From: Euryarchaeota archaeon UBA549
Lineage (GTDB): Archaea > Thermoplasmatota > Poseidoniia > Poseidoniales > Poseidoniaceae
Assembly (NCBI GenBank): GCA_002495645.1
Contig: DAGF01000008.1
Coordinates: forward strand, 1 to 30,874
Reading direction: 5' to 3'
DNA length: 30,874 nt
Shown in pieces: positions 6,841 to 16,531 of the stretch. Under the pieces are notes generated by a model that searched no databases, was not told the origin of the DNA, and saw only the letters and a program-made list of their open reading frames with translations. A program made the position numbers and the translations under genes. The stretch's first letter is position 1. Each line of letters begins with the position of its first letter.

Positions 6841-9800
6841 TCGTCGAGCAGGGCGTCTTCGTTGGCCTGTGTGAGGGTCGTCACGGCAAAGAGCAAAATG
6901 GCGGAAGCGACGAGCATCATCAGCGCATAGACAGCGGTGGTGCCGGCCACCAATGCGACCGCCGCCACCATCCACGCCACGACGAGGTCGCCTGCACCGA
7001 CGATGCGCCACGACTTTCGGCGGGTCATGATGCCGCTCAGCCACGCCGCCGCTGAAACGATCAGGGCAGCCAACGAGAGCATCACCAGGGATTGGGACAT
7101 GACCGCTGCAGAGAGCATCATCGCATGCGTGGCCCACAGCGCCGATGAGAGCCACAAGCCACGGCCCCGCATCACCACAACAACCGTCCAAACCAGACTG
7201 CCCACGCCGACGACGGTCGTGATGGACACCGGCGTCAACGGCGGCGAGAGAGGCGACAGCGCCCACGCGGTCCATGATTGCATCATGAAGGGGACGGAGA
7301 GAACCACGGCGAGGGCGACAGCGGGTTGTTGCCACCCAAGGCTGCGGCGCAGCCCGAAAAGCAGCGCCATCAAACTCGCAGCACCCAGCGAAAGGACCGT
7401 GGTTCCAAGCACCCACAAACTGCGGCCAAAGGCGGTTCGATGGTCATCCAGGCCTCTTCGAAGGCGTTCGCCTTCCACCCAATCAAAGAGGAACACCATG
7501 CCCAGCAAAGCAAGTTCAACACCGAACAGCGGTCCACCCCACGAGGTCAGCGAGGATGCGAAGGGGTCGGTGGCGAAGGGGATGGGCACCTGACCGCCCA
7601 AGAGCAGGGAGAGAATTTTGTCGACCACCAACATGCCCAACAGCGCTTCAAGGGCGCTCGGAATTCGCAAGCCCAAATCGTTACGGCCCATCAGGCCCAT
7701 GCCGGCAAGGAGTGCGAGCGTTGCGGTCAAGACGGCCACATGGACTGCATCATCGGACAGCACGCCGGTGGTCATGCGGCCGGCGAGGTGAACCAAAACC
7801 ATCCCCGCCATGGCGACCATGATGGGCAGTTCAACACCAGCGACGTCCGGCAGTCGCAAGCCGATGCTGTTGGCTCGTATTCGGGTCAGCCCGACCAGAA
7901 TGATGGCGAAGCCGGCGCTGAACACCAAGGCGTGAAGGGCGTAGGGCGTGGCGTAGGCAAACCAGGTGGAGCCCAGAAACGCCACGGCCAAGAAGAGCAG
8001 AAGCACCACAGGGCGGTAGTGAATATCGCCGACCAAGAGGTCGTCCTCCCCGCTGACATCGGCACGCTTGGCGCGCTTTTTCTGCCGTTGCGACAGCGCC
8101 AACAATTCGGCGTCGAGTTGCTTTAGCGCTACCGTCGTGGTTCCGTCCGCCGTGCTCGAAACCAAGGACTGCATCCGAGCCCGCTTTTGGGCGAAGGATG
8201 CCTGCCGTTCCTCTTTGGCGGCCACGGCTTTCAGACCCGACCGGACATCGCCTTGGAACGCAAGGTAGGCGCCAACAAGCACGAACATGACCAAGGCCGT
8301 GGTTTGAACCGATGGCATCTCAACCGTTTGGCCGGCCAAGGCCATGCTGATGAGCAGAGCGATGGCGGCCGTCGTCGGTGGAAGAAGGGCATCCACCGCT
8401 CGCAAACGCTGCATGTACAACACAAGGGAGACCACTCCCATGGTCAAGAGGATGTGCATGTTCATCTCAGCGGACATCAAGGTGTCTTGGCCCGTCAAGA
8501 GCGTCGTTCGCTGCGGCCCAAGGGCGACGACGAGGAAGAGCGCCGTCATCATACCCAGATGGAGGGTGAGCAAACGGCCCGGTAGTGAGCGATGCGTGGC
8601 GTCATGGTCGCCCCCTTCGGCCTCTTCGTTGGCCCGGTCAAGCGCGCCCAACACCAGCATCACGCTTCCCGCCGTCAGTGCGGTCGCCCATCCTGCTTCC
8701 ATGCCGTATTGCCACGTGAGGGCCAACGCCCCGATGGACCAAGCGACGACCAAACTTTGAGGTCGACCATGATGGTGTCCAGACCACATCAAAAACGCGT
8801 GAGCAAGGAGCAGGGAGCCCATTCCTGCGAGCACCCCCGGCGCCGTCATGCCGTCAGGACGGGTGGTTGCGACAAAGGCCACGCAAGCGAAGATAAAGCC
8901 GAGGTTCCACAGGTTCAACAATTCCGAATCTCGAAGCCGCGAGCTCATTTCCGAAAACCCGGAAAACCCACCTGCCAAGTTCAGACTGGCCTCGCCCATT
9001 CGCAGGTTCACGACGACTTGTTGGCCGACCAACGCCAGCATCCAAATCCCCAAGTCGGCCTCGTTGAGCACGATGGGGACAAGATCGGCGTTCACCAATC
9101 GTTGTTCGAAATCGGTGGCGAAGACCAGCAACCACGCATAGGGTGCAAGGACCGCCACACCGGCCATGCTGGGCGAGGCACGCAACACGGCGACAAAACC
9201 CAATCCCAACCAAACGGCGCCTTGGGAAACGAGCAGCAATCTCGCATTGTCGCTGCCGTCATCGGCGGGAATAAGCAGCGTGAGCAGCACGACGATGACC
9301 AAGGCCCCCATCCACAGGACATGGTCCGAAACGTTGGCCTGATGGGTCAGCAAGACGCCAACACACAAGGCGGCGGTGGCCGAAGCAAAGACCGAATATT
9401 CACCCAAATCAAACGGGAAGGTCAGGTCCACAACACCCGAATTGAGCAGGGCCAGCGCTGCGATGAGGAACGGCATCGGTGCGAGCACAAAGGGCATCAA
9501 TCGGGTCCATTCAACGCCGCGCACCACCAGATAGGACGAGGTGAAGGCCAAGGTGAGCAGCATCAATTGGGCCAGCGCATACCCCGTTTCTGTTCGGTGC
9601 GCTGCAATGGCCATCAAGGCGCCCACCATCCCCAGCGAAACGGAGACGGCCCACAAGCCGGGTTTGCCCAAACCGATGGCGTCAACCGCTTGACTGAGCC
9701 AGTTTTCATGGTGGACGAAGGCGGCGGCCATGGATGCATTGGCGGCGGTCACCACGCTGAGCAGGAGGAAGAGCGTCAGGTCGTTTTCAATGGGAAGCAG

Positions 9801-10655
9801 GGTCAGTGAGAGAACGGTCCAATCGTTTGACAGCGCGTGAACGCCCACCCAAAGGTAGGACATCGAGATACCAAGACTCGCAAGGTTGCCTGAGGAGCGC
9901 AGCAGAGCCAAACCGTGCATCAAGGCCATGGCCAACACGATGAGTACGGCGATGCCAAGCTCCCCGTAAACGGCTCCTGCGGAACTGCCGATGGCGAACA
10001 GGACGAGGGCGGACTGAGCCGCAATGGCGTCTTCGTCGTGGCGAAAGGCGAGACCAACGTTCACGCCAACCAAGCCCAACATCAAGACGCCCAAGACTTG
10101 GCTTTCGGGTAACCCGAAGTCTGCTAACCAGCCCCAACGCCACGCGTCCAAGGCCAAGCCGTACAGCAGTTTCATGGAAATAATGACCCATGTAATTCCC
10201 AAGAGATGCATGGCGTCTCGCTGAATCCATCGCTCCCCGAGGTAGAGGCCGAAACCGGCCATCAAAAGTAAGCCAAGACCACCGATGACGGGCGGCAACA
10301 CCGTGCCCACCAAGGCACCGATCGCGGTCCAAACCACGACCATGGCCACCGCCAATCCTTTCCCGATGGTTTGCTCGGCGTGAACGGCCAACTGCGTGGT
10401 CGAGTCTGGAACGGTTTCCTGCGAGGCCTCCATGGTGAACAAATCTCGAACTTCACCGACGGCCGCATCGCTGCTGTCCGTTTCTGGCTCGTCGGAAGGC
10501 GGGGATTCAACGGGAGTTTCCTCTTTTGGTTCGGGTGCTGCTCCGACCATAAACGAGTCCAGATTGAGGCCCTGAGGGCGCTTGAATTTCTGTTCTCGAA
10601 GGACATCATCGTCGTCTGAGGAGGCGTTTGTGGGCTTGTCAGCGCGCTCCTCCAT
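6837..10655 (-). CDS. Giant polytopic membrane protein, unknown function (1272 aa)
   Basis: The ATG at 10655 follows GGCGAGGACC. The frame continues upstream but that part has no membrane character and runs into the PEPCK 5' region. Residues 1-95 are a hydrophilic, Glu/Asp/Pro-rich cytoplasm-like tail. From about residue 100 the protein is an almost unbroken series of hydrophobic segments (probably more than 30 helices). One soluble, Lys/Arg/Gln-rich, coiled-coil-like insert lies at about 795-880 (KEERQASFAQKRARMQ, LSQRQKKRAKRADV), splitting the membrane part in two. No transporter, glycosyltransferase or protease motif is recognised. It resembles DUF2339-type giant membrane proteins only in general layout. 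It is monocistronic and overlaps the mutase gene by four bases at its 3' end. Confidence 0.85.
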   Translation of the reverse strand: MEERADKPTNASSDDDDVLREQKFKRPQGLNLDSFMVGAAPEPKEETPVESPPSDEPETDSSDAAVGEVRDLFTMEASQETVPDSTTQLAVHAEQTIGKGLAVAMVVVWTAIGALVGTVLPPVIGGLGLLLMAGFGLYLGERWIQRDAMHLLGITWVIISMKLLYGLALDAWRWGWLADFGLPESQVLGVLMLGLVGVNVGLAFRHDEDAIAAQSALVLFAIGSSAGAVYGELGIAVLIVLAMALMHGLALLRSSGNLASLGISMSYLWVGVHALSNDWTVLSLTLLPIENDLTLFLLLSVVTAANASMAAAFVHHENWLSQAVDAIGLGKPGLWAVSVSLGMVGALMAIAAHRTETGYALAQLMLLTLAFTSSYLVVRGVEWTRLMPFVLAPMPFLIAALALLNSGVVDLTFPFDLGEYSVFASATAALCVGVLLTHQANVSDHVLWMGALVIVVLLTLLIPADDGSDNARLLLVSQGAVWLGLGFVAVLRASPSMAGVAVLAPYAWLLVFATDFEQRLVNADLVPIVLNEADLGIWMLALVGQQVVVNLRMGEASLNLAGGFSGFSEMSSRLRDSELLNLWNLGFIFACVAFVATTRPDGMTAPGVLAGMGSLLLAHAFLMWSGHHHGRPQSLVVAWSIGALALTWQYGMEAGWATALTAGSVMLVLGALDRANEEAEGGDHDATHRSLPGRLLTLHLGMMTALFLVVALGPQRTTLLTGQDTLMSAEMNMHILLTMGVVSLVLYMQRLRAVDALLPPTTAAIALLISMALAGQTVEMPSVQTTALVMFVLVGAYLAFQGDVRSGLKAVAAKEERQASFAQKRARMQSLVSSTADGTTTVALKQLDAELLALSQRQKKRAKRADVSGEDDLLVGDIHYRPVVLLLFLAVAFLGSTWFAYATPYALHALVFSAGFAIILVGLTRIRANSIGLRLPDVAGVELPIMVAMAGMVLVHLAGRMTTGVLSDDAVHVAVLTATLALLAGMGLMGRNDLGLRIPSALEALLGMLVVDKILSLLLGGQVPIPFATDPFASSLTSWGGPLFGVELALLGMVFLFDWVEGERLRRGLDDHRTAFGRSLWVLGTTVLSLGAASLMALLFGLRRSLGWQQPAVALAVVLSVPFMMQSWTAWALSPLSPPLTPVSITTVVGVGSLVWTVVVVMRGRGLWLSSALWATHAMMLSAAVMSQSLVMLSLAALIVSAAAWLSGIMTRRKSWRIVGAGDLVVAWMVAAVALVAGTTAVYALMMLVASAILLFAVTTLTQANEDALLDD

Positions 10656-10804
10656 GATCCGGTCCTCGCCTCTTTGGCCTTGAACTTGACCGATTTGCGC
10701 CCCCGTCCGCGTCGGTTTTCGTCGCAGGAGGGTGTTGTCCGAACCCCTCGGGCATCTTGCGGTTGAGCCAAAAGGGACAAAGAGGGGCGGCGGAAACGGC
10801 TGAC

Positions 10805-12406
10805 ATGGGCGGCGTGTTTGGTACCCCTTCCGGGGACCTCGGGCATCACGGAATTTCACCGAGTGGGAGCGTCTACTGGAACCTCCCCGCAGACGAATTG
10901 GTTGCGCTTGCTGTTGAACGCGGCGAAGGCGTTCTCAGCGCCCACGGCGCCCTTGTGACCGAAACAGGAGAGCGAACCGGTCGCTCACCCAATGACAAGT
11001 TCATCGTCGATGAACCATCCGTTTCAAGCGACATCAACTGGGGCGATGTCAACGTCTCCACCGACCTTGACACCTTCACCCGCATGCGAGCCAAGGTCGT
11101 TGATTTCTTGTCCGGGCAGGATGCGCTGTTCGTCCAAGACCTCTACTGCGGCGCAGACTTTTCCGAAGCCCTGCCCATCCGTGTGGTCAACCACAACGCT
11201 TGGCACAACACCTTCGCCCGCAACATGTTCATTCGACCCGGCTCCGAACAACTGGCCAAGCACGAGCCGGAATTCACCGTTCTTCACGCACCGCACTTTG
11301 AGGCCGACGCCGAGAGCGACGGTCTGAACTCCCAGTGCTTTGTCATCGTCAACTACGCAGCCAAAGAAGTCATCATTGGCGGCACCCGCTACGCAGGCGA
11401 AATCAAGAAGTCCATTTTCTCCGTGATGAACCTCATTCTGCCCAAGAAGGGCATCCTCCCCATGCACTGTTCGGCCAACACCACCGGTGAGAACACGGCG
11501 ATTTTCTTCGGTCTCTCCGGCACGGGGAAGACCACGCTTTCCGCCGACCCGAAGCGCGCCCTCATCGGCGACGACGAGCACGGTTGGGGTGCCAACGGTG
11601 TATTCAACTTCGAAGGCGGTTGCTACGCCAAGCTCATCGACCTCTCTGAGGAAGACGAGCCGGCCATCTTCGCCACCACCCGCAAGCACGGTACGGTGCT
11701 CGAAAACATCGTCCTGGACAGCGAGGGTGTGCCCGACTTCCACGACACGTCGAAGACGCAGAACACACGAGGTTCCTACCCGATTGAATTCATTGACAAC
11801 CGAACGGCTGACTCCAAGGGCGGCCACCCGCAAAACGTCATCTTCCTGACCTGCGACGCCTTCGGTGTTCTTCCACCCATTTCCCGTCTGACACCTTCAC
11901 AAGCGGCTTACCACTTCATCTCCGGCTACACCGCCAAGGTCGCCGGTACCGAAGTCGGCGTGAAAGAACCCCAAGCGACCTTCTCGGCCTGCTTTGGTGA
12001 GCCGTTCATGCCCATGCATCCTGGCGTCTACGCCGACCTGCTTTCAGATAAGATGGACCAGCACGGCTCAACGGCCTGGCTCATCAACACCGGTTGGTCC
12101 GGTGGTGCCTACGGTGAAGGCAGTCGAATGAAGATCAAGTACACCCGAGCCATGCTCAACGCTGCGCTTGACGGCGATTTGGACGGCGTGGAATTCGTGA
12201 CCGACCAGCGCTTTGGCTTTGAGATCCCCACCTCCTGTCCGGGCGTGCCCGCCGATGTTCTCCAGCCCAAGACCACCTGGTCCAACGGCGAGGCCTACGA
12301 CGCCACCGCTGACAAGTTGGCTTCGATGTTCAACGAGAATTTCAAGCGCTACGAAGACGGGGTTTCCGCTGAAGTCAACGCTGCGGCGCCTGCTCCGTTG
12401 GCGTGA
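10805..12406 (+). CDS. pckA: Phosphoenolpyruvate carboxykinase (ATP)
   Basis: It interconverts oxaloacetate plus ATP with PEP, CO2 and ADP, linking the TCA cycle and gluconeogenesis in the cytoplasm. From the ATG at 10805 the protein has 533 aa, the usual length. It shows GRSPNDK (about 59-65), NMFIRP, the PEPCK-specific MHCSAN, the P-loop GLSGTGKTT (about 236-244) and the metal/kinase-2 motif GDDEHGW (about 255-261). It also has GVFNFEGGCYAK, FLTCDAFGVLPP and FSACFGEPF. This is the ATP-dependent class, not the GTP class of some archaea. An upstream in-frame start at 10757 lacks family similarity. It is divergent from the giant membrane protein (149-base gap), and its last 32 bases overlap the opposing PIN gene. 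Confidence 0.96.
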   Translation: MGGVFGTPSGDLGHHGISPSGSVYWNLPADELVALAVERGEGVLSAHGALVTETGERTGRSPNDKFIVDEPSVSSDINWGDVNVSTDLDTFTRMRAKVVDFLSGQDALFVQDLYCGADFSEALPIRVVNHNAWHNTFARNMFIRPGSEQLAKHEPEFTVLHAPHFEADAESDGLNSQCFVIVNYAAKEVIIGGTRYAGEIKKSIFSVMNLILPKKGILPMHCSANTTGENTAIFFGLSGTGKTTLSADPKRALIGDDEHGWGANGVFNFEGGCYAKLIDLSEEDEPAIFATTRKHGTVLENIVLDSEGVPDFHDTSKTQNTRGSYPIEFIDNRTADSKGGHPQNVIFLTCDAFGVLPPISRLTPSQAAYHFISGYTAKVAGTEVGVKEPQATFSACFGEPFMPMHPGVYADLLSDKMDQHGSTAWLINTGWSGGAYGEGSRMKIKYTRAMLNAALDGDLDGVEFVTDQRFGFEIPTSCPGVPADVLQPKTTWSNGEAYDATADKLASMFNENFKRYEDGVSAEVNAAAPAPLA

Positions 12407-13880
12407 GACCGTCCAAGAGACGACGAAGCACCGGGATGTTCTCTCGCTCGCTATCATCGAGGGCCAGTTCTGCTTGAACCATACAGGTGCTGAGCGCTTC
12501 GTACCGGTCATCTTCTCCCGCCATCATCGCACATTCCATCGCCTCATCAAAGAGTTCAATCGCCAATTCAGGCCGGTCGATGGCCAACAAGGCCTTGCCG
12601 ACCCGTTCGAGCATGCTGGAGCCCTCAGCCGGGTCTGCCATGAGGTGCGAGGAGGCTTTGCTCACCCACGCCGTGGCTGCTGAAGCGTCCCCGGTCAGGG
12701 ATGAGGCAATGGCGGCCAACACCATGGAAGGGACGGCGTCAGCCTCGTTGGTCGTCGGCTGATTGGCTGCGGTGGTGAAGAGTTTCAGCGCACGCGAGTC
12801 GTCCTCGCTCTGAAGGGCCAACATCCCCAACCTGCGCATCGCTTTGCATTCCGACCCAACGTCATCCACCAGCGTCGCCAAGTGAAGGGCGCGGGCGAGG
12901 TGGCGTCGGGCTTTTTCCTGATGACCGGCCATACGCGCCATCAAACCAAGAGCGGATTCGGTGCGAAGAAGGCTGCCGGCCATGGCGCGATGGGCGATTT
13001 CTGCTTGTTCTTCACCCAACGGAGCCAAGCCCATGCCGACCTCTTCCATCACGTTGGTGAGCAGCGAAGAGGTCGTTTCCATCGCCTCTTGAAGACGCTC
13101 GTCCGCCTCCATTCGAAGCGTTGAGAGGTGCTGGTCCAACATTGAGACCGGCGCAACAATCTCCTTGAGTTCGCCAAGGGCTTCCAGCCGTTTGGGTTTG
13201 ACCTTGTAGCCCCGAATGACTCGGGTCAAGTCGGCGATTTGACGACGTTCCACTCGGTCAGCATCCTGCTCATCGTCGTGGCCCAGGTCGTGGCTGGAGG
13301 AGAGCAATGAATCCACCATCCAGGTCAATTTACGCTGAACATCGTATTCACTTCGCCGGCTGATGGCGTACTTCATCTCGGCCGCACGCACCTGCCGCGA
13401 GAGGCTTCGGAACCTGGCGTCTCGGCTCGCATCGGGTGCATCGGCCACCAATCGTTGCAGGAAGGTTGACGGGGGGCACGTATCGAAACGAAGATCGGTT
13501 CGCTCCGCCGTCGTGGTCATCTTGAAATCGTCCGAAACGAGCACGACGTCGCTGCTTTCTGCGCCCAAGCTGTCGGCGAGCACCATCAAGGACAAATCCA
13601 CGTCTTGCGGCGCAGCAGATTCACCAATCCGTTGGGCCAAGGCCCGCACATCGTCTTCGTCAACAGGAACAGAATGAAGCATCGCATCAAGGGCTTTGAG
13701 GAGGTTTGGCCGGCCTTCACAGCGGCGCAACGCCACGGTCGCCACCTCTTTTTCCACACCCGGCGTGATGAGCAGTTGGCGTCCGCGAAGGACCGCTTTC
13801 AAATCCTCAACAAAACCGTCCTCGGCCTTTTGGCCGAGGTGTATAAAACAGTTTGAATCAACGACCCAAACAGCACCCAT
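12375..13880 (-). CDS. PIN-domain protein with C-terminal TPR-like repeats
   Basis: Residues 1-125 form a PIN-type (VapC-like) nuclease domain. Candidate metal ligands are D8 (VDSNCF), E43/E45 (PGVEKEV), D93/D95 (DVDLSLM) and D117/D118 (VLVSDDF), which keeps the full acidic set. A charged helical middle (about 150-290) follows. Residues about 295-480 are helical repeats of TPR type (EKARRHLARALHLATL, DDSRALKLFTTAANQ, RPELAIELFDEAMEC). No antitoxin gene is adjacent. It lies 45 bases downstream of a RhlE helicase on the same strand, suggesting co-transcription and a joint role in RNA processing or decay (inference). The 3' end overlaps pckA by 32 bases. Confidence 0.8.
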   Translation of the reverse strand: MGAVWVVDSNCFIHLGQKAEDGFVEDLKAVLRGRQLLITPGVEKEVATVALRRCEGRPNLLKALDAMLHSVPVDEDDVRALAQRIGESAAPQDVDLSLMVLADSLGAESSDVVLVSDDFKMTTTAERTDLRFDTCPPSTFLQRLVADAPDASRDARFRSLSRQVRAAEMKYAISRRSEYDVQRKLTWMVDSLLSSSHDLGHDDEQDADRVERRQIADLTRVIRGYKVKPKRLEALGELKEIVAPVSMLDQHLSTLRMEADERLQEAMETTSSLLTNVMEEVGMGLAPLGEEQAEIAHRAMAGSLLRTESALGLMARMAGHQEKARRHLARALHLATLVDDVGSECKAMRRLGMLALQSEDDSRALKLFTTAANQPTTNEADAVPSMVLAAIASSLTGDASAATAWVSKASSHLMADPAEGSSMLERVGKALLAIDRPELAIELFDEAMECAMMAGEDDRYEALSTCMVQAELALDDSERENIPVLRRLLDGLTPTEQAPQR

Positions 13881-13925
13881 GCCCGTTGTGGAGGGCGGTC
13901 AAATCATCATGTTTGCGCCGCTTCC

Positions 13926-15419
13926 TCATGAGCGGTCATCGCGCCGAGGTTGGCGTCGATTGGAGCGATGAGAACGGTTTGAAGAACGACGATTCGAGGC
14001 GTTTGAACGGCCCTGTTGCTTACCACGGCGTTGGTTCGGTTGGGGCGGCCTGCCCCCTGAAGGGCGGTTGGGTTGGTCGCTGCGCTGCCCTCGTTGTGAG
14101 CGATTGTTGGGCTTTCGGCCCTGTCCAGAGGATTTGTTCGAGCGTTGTTGTTGCTCCCTGCGCTTCTGCCCACCACGGTTGTAGCGACGCATGTCGCGCC
14201 CTCTGCCCGTCCCTCGTCGTGATGGCCCCCCCACGGGTGAGCCTTTGACGCGGCCCGGTTTTTGCCCGGGTTTGGGGCGGGCTTTCTCAAAGTGGTAGGG
14301 CTGGTCTTCCAGCACCTCGATGTCGTGGCCGAGCAGGCGTTGAATGCCGACCAAGTAGCCCGATTCGGACTCGTCACAAAACGCGTAGGCAAGGCCCTCA
14401 CGGCCAGCGCGCGCCGTTCTTCCAATGCGATGGATGTAGACTTCTGGCTCGTTGGGCAAGTCGAAATTGAACACGTGGGTGATGTCTTCGACATCGATGC
14501 CGCGACTGGCGATGTCGGTTGCGACCAGAACGAAGACTTCGCCGTTCCTGAAGCGTTCAAGAGCCCGTGTTCGTGCCGTTTGGCTCTTGTCGCCGTGGAT
14601 GGAGTCGGCGGGAATGCCCACCTTTTCCAACTGCTTTGCCAGCCGGTTAGCGCCGTGCTTGGTGCGCGTAAACACAATGCCGCACGAGACCATTTGGCCT
14701 TCCAGCAAGTCGATGAGCAGTTCGCGTTTGTCCTGTTTGCGGACGAAGGAAACGTACTGCTCAATGCGGTCGGTCGTGGGCGCTTCAGGACTGATGTCAA
14801 CGCTGACCGGTTGGTACAACATGTCGTTGGCAAGGCTCCCAATGGCCTTGGGCATGGTCGCACTGAACATCAAGTTTTGACGTCGTTCGGGCATGAGACG
14901 AAGAATGCGGTCGACGTCTTTGCTGAACCCCATGTCGAGCATGCGGTCGGCTTCATCAAGCACGAAATGTTGCACTTCACTCAAATCAACATGCCCTTGT
15001 TGGTGCAGGTCGAGTAAACGGCCCGGTGTTGCCACGAGCACGTCCACCCCTCGGCGAAGGGCTTTGACTTGGGGCGATTGCCCAACACCGCCGAAGATGA
15101 CGGTGGAATACAATGGGAGGTGGCGCCCATACACACGAAGACGGTCGCCGATTTGGGCTGCCAGCTCCCGGGTTGGCGTGAGCATCAAGGCACGGATGGG
15201 GCGGCCGTTGGCGGGTTTCTCTGCGGCCAGGTGATGGAGAATTGGGAGGGCAAAGGCTGCGGTTTTCCCCGTTCCTGTTTGGGCGATGCCAAGCACATCC
15301 CGGCCGTCCATCAAGGCGGGAATGGTTTCCGCTTGCACCGGGGTTGGTGTGCGGTAGCCTTCGGCGTGAAGGGCCTCGAGTATTCGCTCGTCAAGGTGGA
15401 GTTCGGTGAAGGTTGACAT
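13926..15419 (-). CDS. rhlE: DEAD-box RNA helicase, RhlE type, with basic RG/NQ-rich tail
   Basis: This is an ATP-dependent RNA helicase with all core motifs. It has the Q motif (TPTPVQ, Q29), motif I AQTGTGKT (46-53), Ia PTRELA, Ib TPGR, II DEAD (155-158), III SAT (186-188), IV IVFTRTK, V ATDIASRGID and VI HRIGRTAR (about 330-337). Residues about 381-497 form a low-complexity tail rich in Arg, Gly, Gln, Asn and Ser, likely disordered and RNA-binding. The tail is archaeal/bacterial RhlE-like in style but unusually long. The start MSTFTELHL at 15419 fits the family. The likely role is RNA remodelling in ribosome assembly, cold adaptation or decay, supported by the downstream PIN nuclease gene. 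Confidence 0.93.
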   Translation of the reverse strand: MSTFTELHLDERILEALHAEGYRTPTPVQAETIPALMDGRDVLGIAQTGTGKTAAFALPILHHLAAEKPANGRPIRALMLTPTRELAAQIGDRLRVYGRHLPLYSTVIFGGVGQSPQVKALRRGVDVLVATPGRLLDLHQQGHVDLSEVQHFVLDEADRMLDMGFSKDVDRILRLMPERRQNLMFSATMPKAIGSLANDMLYQPVSVDISPEAPTTDRIEQYVSFVRKQDKRELLIDLLEGQMVSCGIVFTRTKHGANRLAKQLEKVGIPADSIHGDKSQTARTRALERFRNGEVFVLVATDIASRGIDVEDITHVFNFDLPNEPEVYIHRIGRTARAGREGLAYAFCDESESGYLVGIQRLLGHDIEVLEDQPYHFEKARPKPGQKPGRVKGSPVGGPSRRGTGRGRDMRRYNRGGQKRREQQQRSNKSSGQGRKPNNRSQRGQRSDQPNRPSGGRPPQPNQRRGKQQGRSNASNRRSSNRSHRSNRRQPRRDDRS

Positions 15420-15598
15420 CTCGTTGCCTCAAGGACGAACACCCCGGGACCAATGCCTTCGGACCAACCGTTCCGGTTCGTCGTCCAACCCATTCCCTAT
15501 GAAGACCGAGGGTGGAAACGGTGACCGCGACACTGTTCATGTGCGATGAAGCAATCCTTCGCCCTCGGGTTTGATGGGCTGGTTGACGATGCATCACC

Positions 15599-16531
15599 AT
15601 GGAGCGACCCTTGCATGTGGTGACCGGGGCGTTTGGGTACTCGGGCCGGTGGATTGCGCATCATTTGCTGGACCAGGACGTTCGTGTTCGTACCTTGACC
15701 AACGCAGTGGGGCGGGACAATCCGTTTGGCGACCGAGTCGAGGTTCACGGGTTGGATTTCGACGATAAGGAGCGGTTGGTGGATTCTCTTCGGGGGGCCG
15801 AGGTTCTCTACAACACCTATTGGGTTCGCTACAATAAGCGACAGCAACAATTTGCCCACAACACGGCCGTGGAAAACACTCGCCGATTGTACGAAGCGGC
15901 CAAAGAAGCGGGCGTGAAGCGCATCGTACAATTTTCGGTGGCCAACCCGACCAAAGCGCCGAATTGGACGTATTTCGAAGGAAAAGTGCAGGTTGAAAAC
16001 ATGCTGAAAGCCTCTGGATTGTCCTATTCCATTTTGAGGCCGACCGTGTTGTTTGGAGGGGAGCGGAACGTGCTCATCAACAACATCGCGTGGATGCTGA
16101 GGCGGTTTCCAGTCTTCGGCGTGTTTGGATTTGGAAACTATCCGATTCAACCCGTTCACGTGGAAGATGTCGCTGAAATCGCCATTCAGCAGGGCCGGAT
16201 TGCAGAGAATACGGTGGTGGATGTAACGGGGCCTGAGACCTTTCGCTACAAGGATTACATCGGCATGATGGCGAAATCGATGGGACTCAAACGGCTGATT
16301 TTGCCGATGCCGCCGCTCGGTGCGTGGCTCTTTGGCCGGGTTCTGGGCGTTTTCTTGCGAGATGATGTCATCACTCGCGCTGAGATCAAGGGGTTGCGTC
16401 AAGGGCTGATGGCGTCGGATGCGCCTCCCAACGGTACGCGCTTGTTCTCAACATGGATTGCAAAGCACGGTGCTTCCTTCGGAAAGCGTTACCAGAACGA
16501 CCTCAAAGAACGGCGCTACAAAAAACCGTAA
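15599..16531 (+). CDS. NmrA/NDUFA9-like atypical SDR, NAD(P)-binding
   Basis: This is an atypical short-chain dehydrogenase/reductase-fold protein. It has the dinucleotide-binding GAFGYSG (residues 10-16), a conserved Asp-containing segment (LDFDDKERLVDSLRGAEVLYNTYW), the Tyr-xxx-Lys-like YFEGK, and ILRPTVLFG typical of the NmrA/complex I NDUFA9-like group. These proteins bind NAD(P)H and may act as oxidoreductases or as non-catalytic redox sensors and assembly factors, so the substrate is unknown. At 310 aa the length is normal. The start is the ATG at 15599. It is divergent from the helicase gene (179-base gap without a clear TATA box) and ends with no spacer against the opposing glutathione peroxidase gene. 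Confidence 0.82.
   Translation: MERPLHVVTGAFGYSGRWIAHHLLDQDVRVRTLTNAVGRDNPFGDRVEVHGLDFDDKERLVDSLRGAEVLYNTYWVRYNKRQQQFAHNTAVENTRRLYEAAKEAGVKRIVQFSVANPTKAPNWTYFEGKVQVENMLKASGLSYSILRPTVLFGGERNVLINNIAWMLRRFPVFGVFGFGNYPIQPVHVEDVAEIAIQQGRIAENTVVDVTGPETFRYKDYIGMMAKSMGLKRLILPMPPLGAWLFGRVLGVFLRDDVITRAEIKGLRQGLMASDAPPNGTRLFSTWIAKHGASFGKRYQNDLKERRYKKP

Noticed and set aside
7278..8126. 282-aa plus-strand open frame, rich in Gly, His and Gln
   Set aside because: It is an antisense shadow of the giant membrane protein; composition mirrors its Leu/Ala/Val codons and shows no domain.
8592..9809. 405-aa plus-strand open frame within the membrane-protein gene
   Set aside because: It is low-complexity Gln/His/Gly/Arg sequence opposite a well-supported gene and has no start context.
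11024..11833. 269-aa minus-strand open frame inside pckA
   Set aside because: It lies fully antisense to a highly conserved enzyme and has no recognisable domain; third-position G+C keeps the frame open.
15497..16402. 301-aa minus-strand open frame opposite the SDR gene
   Set aside because: The plus-strand SDR has a GxxGxxG motif and family length; the antisense frame has none.
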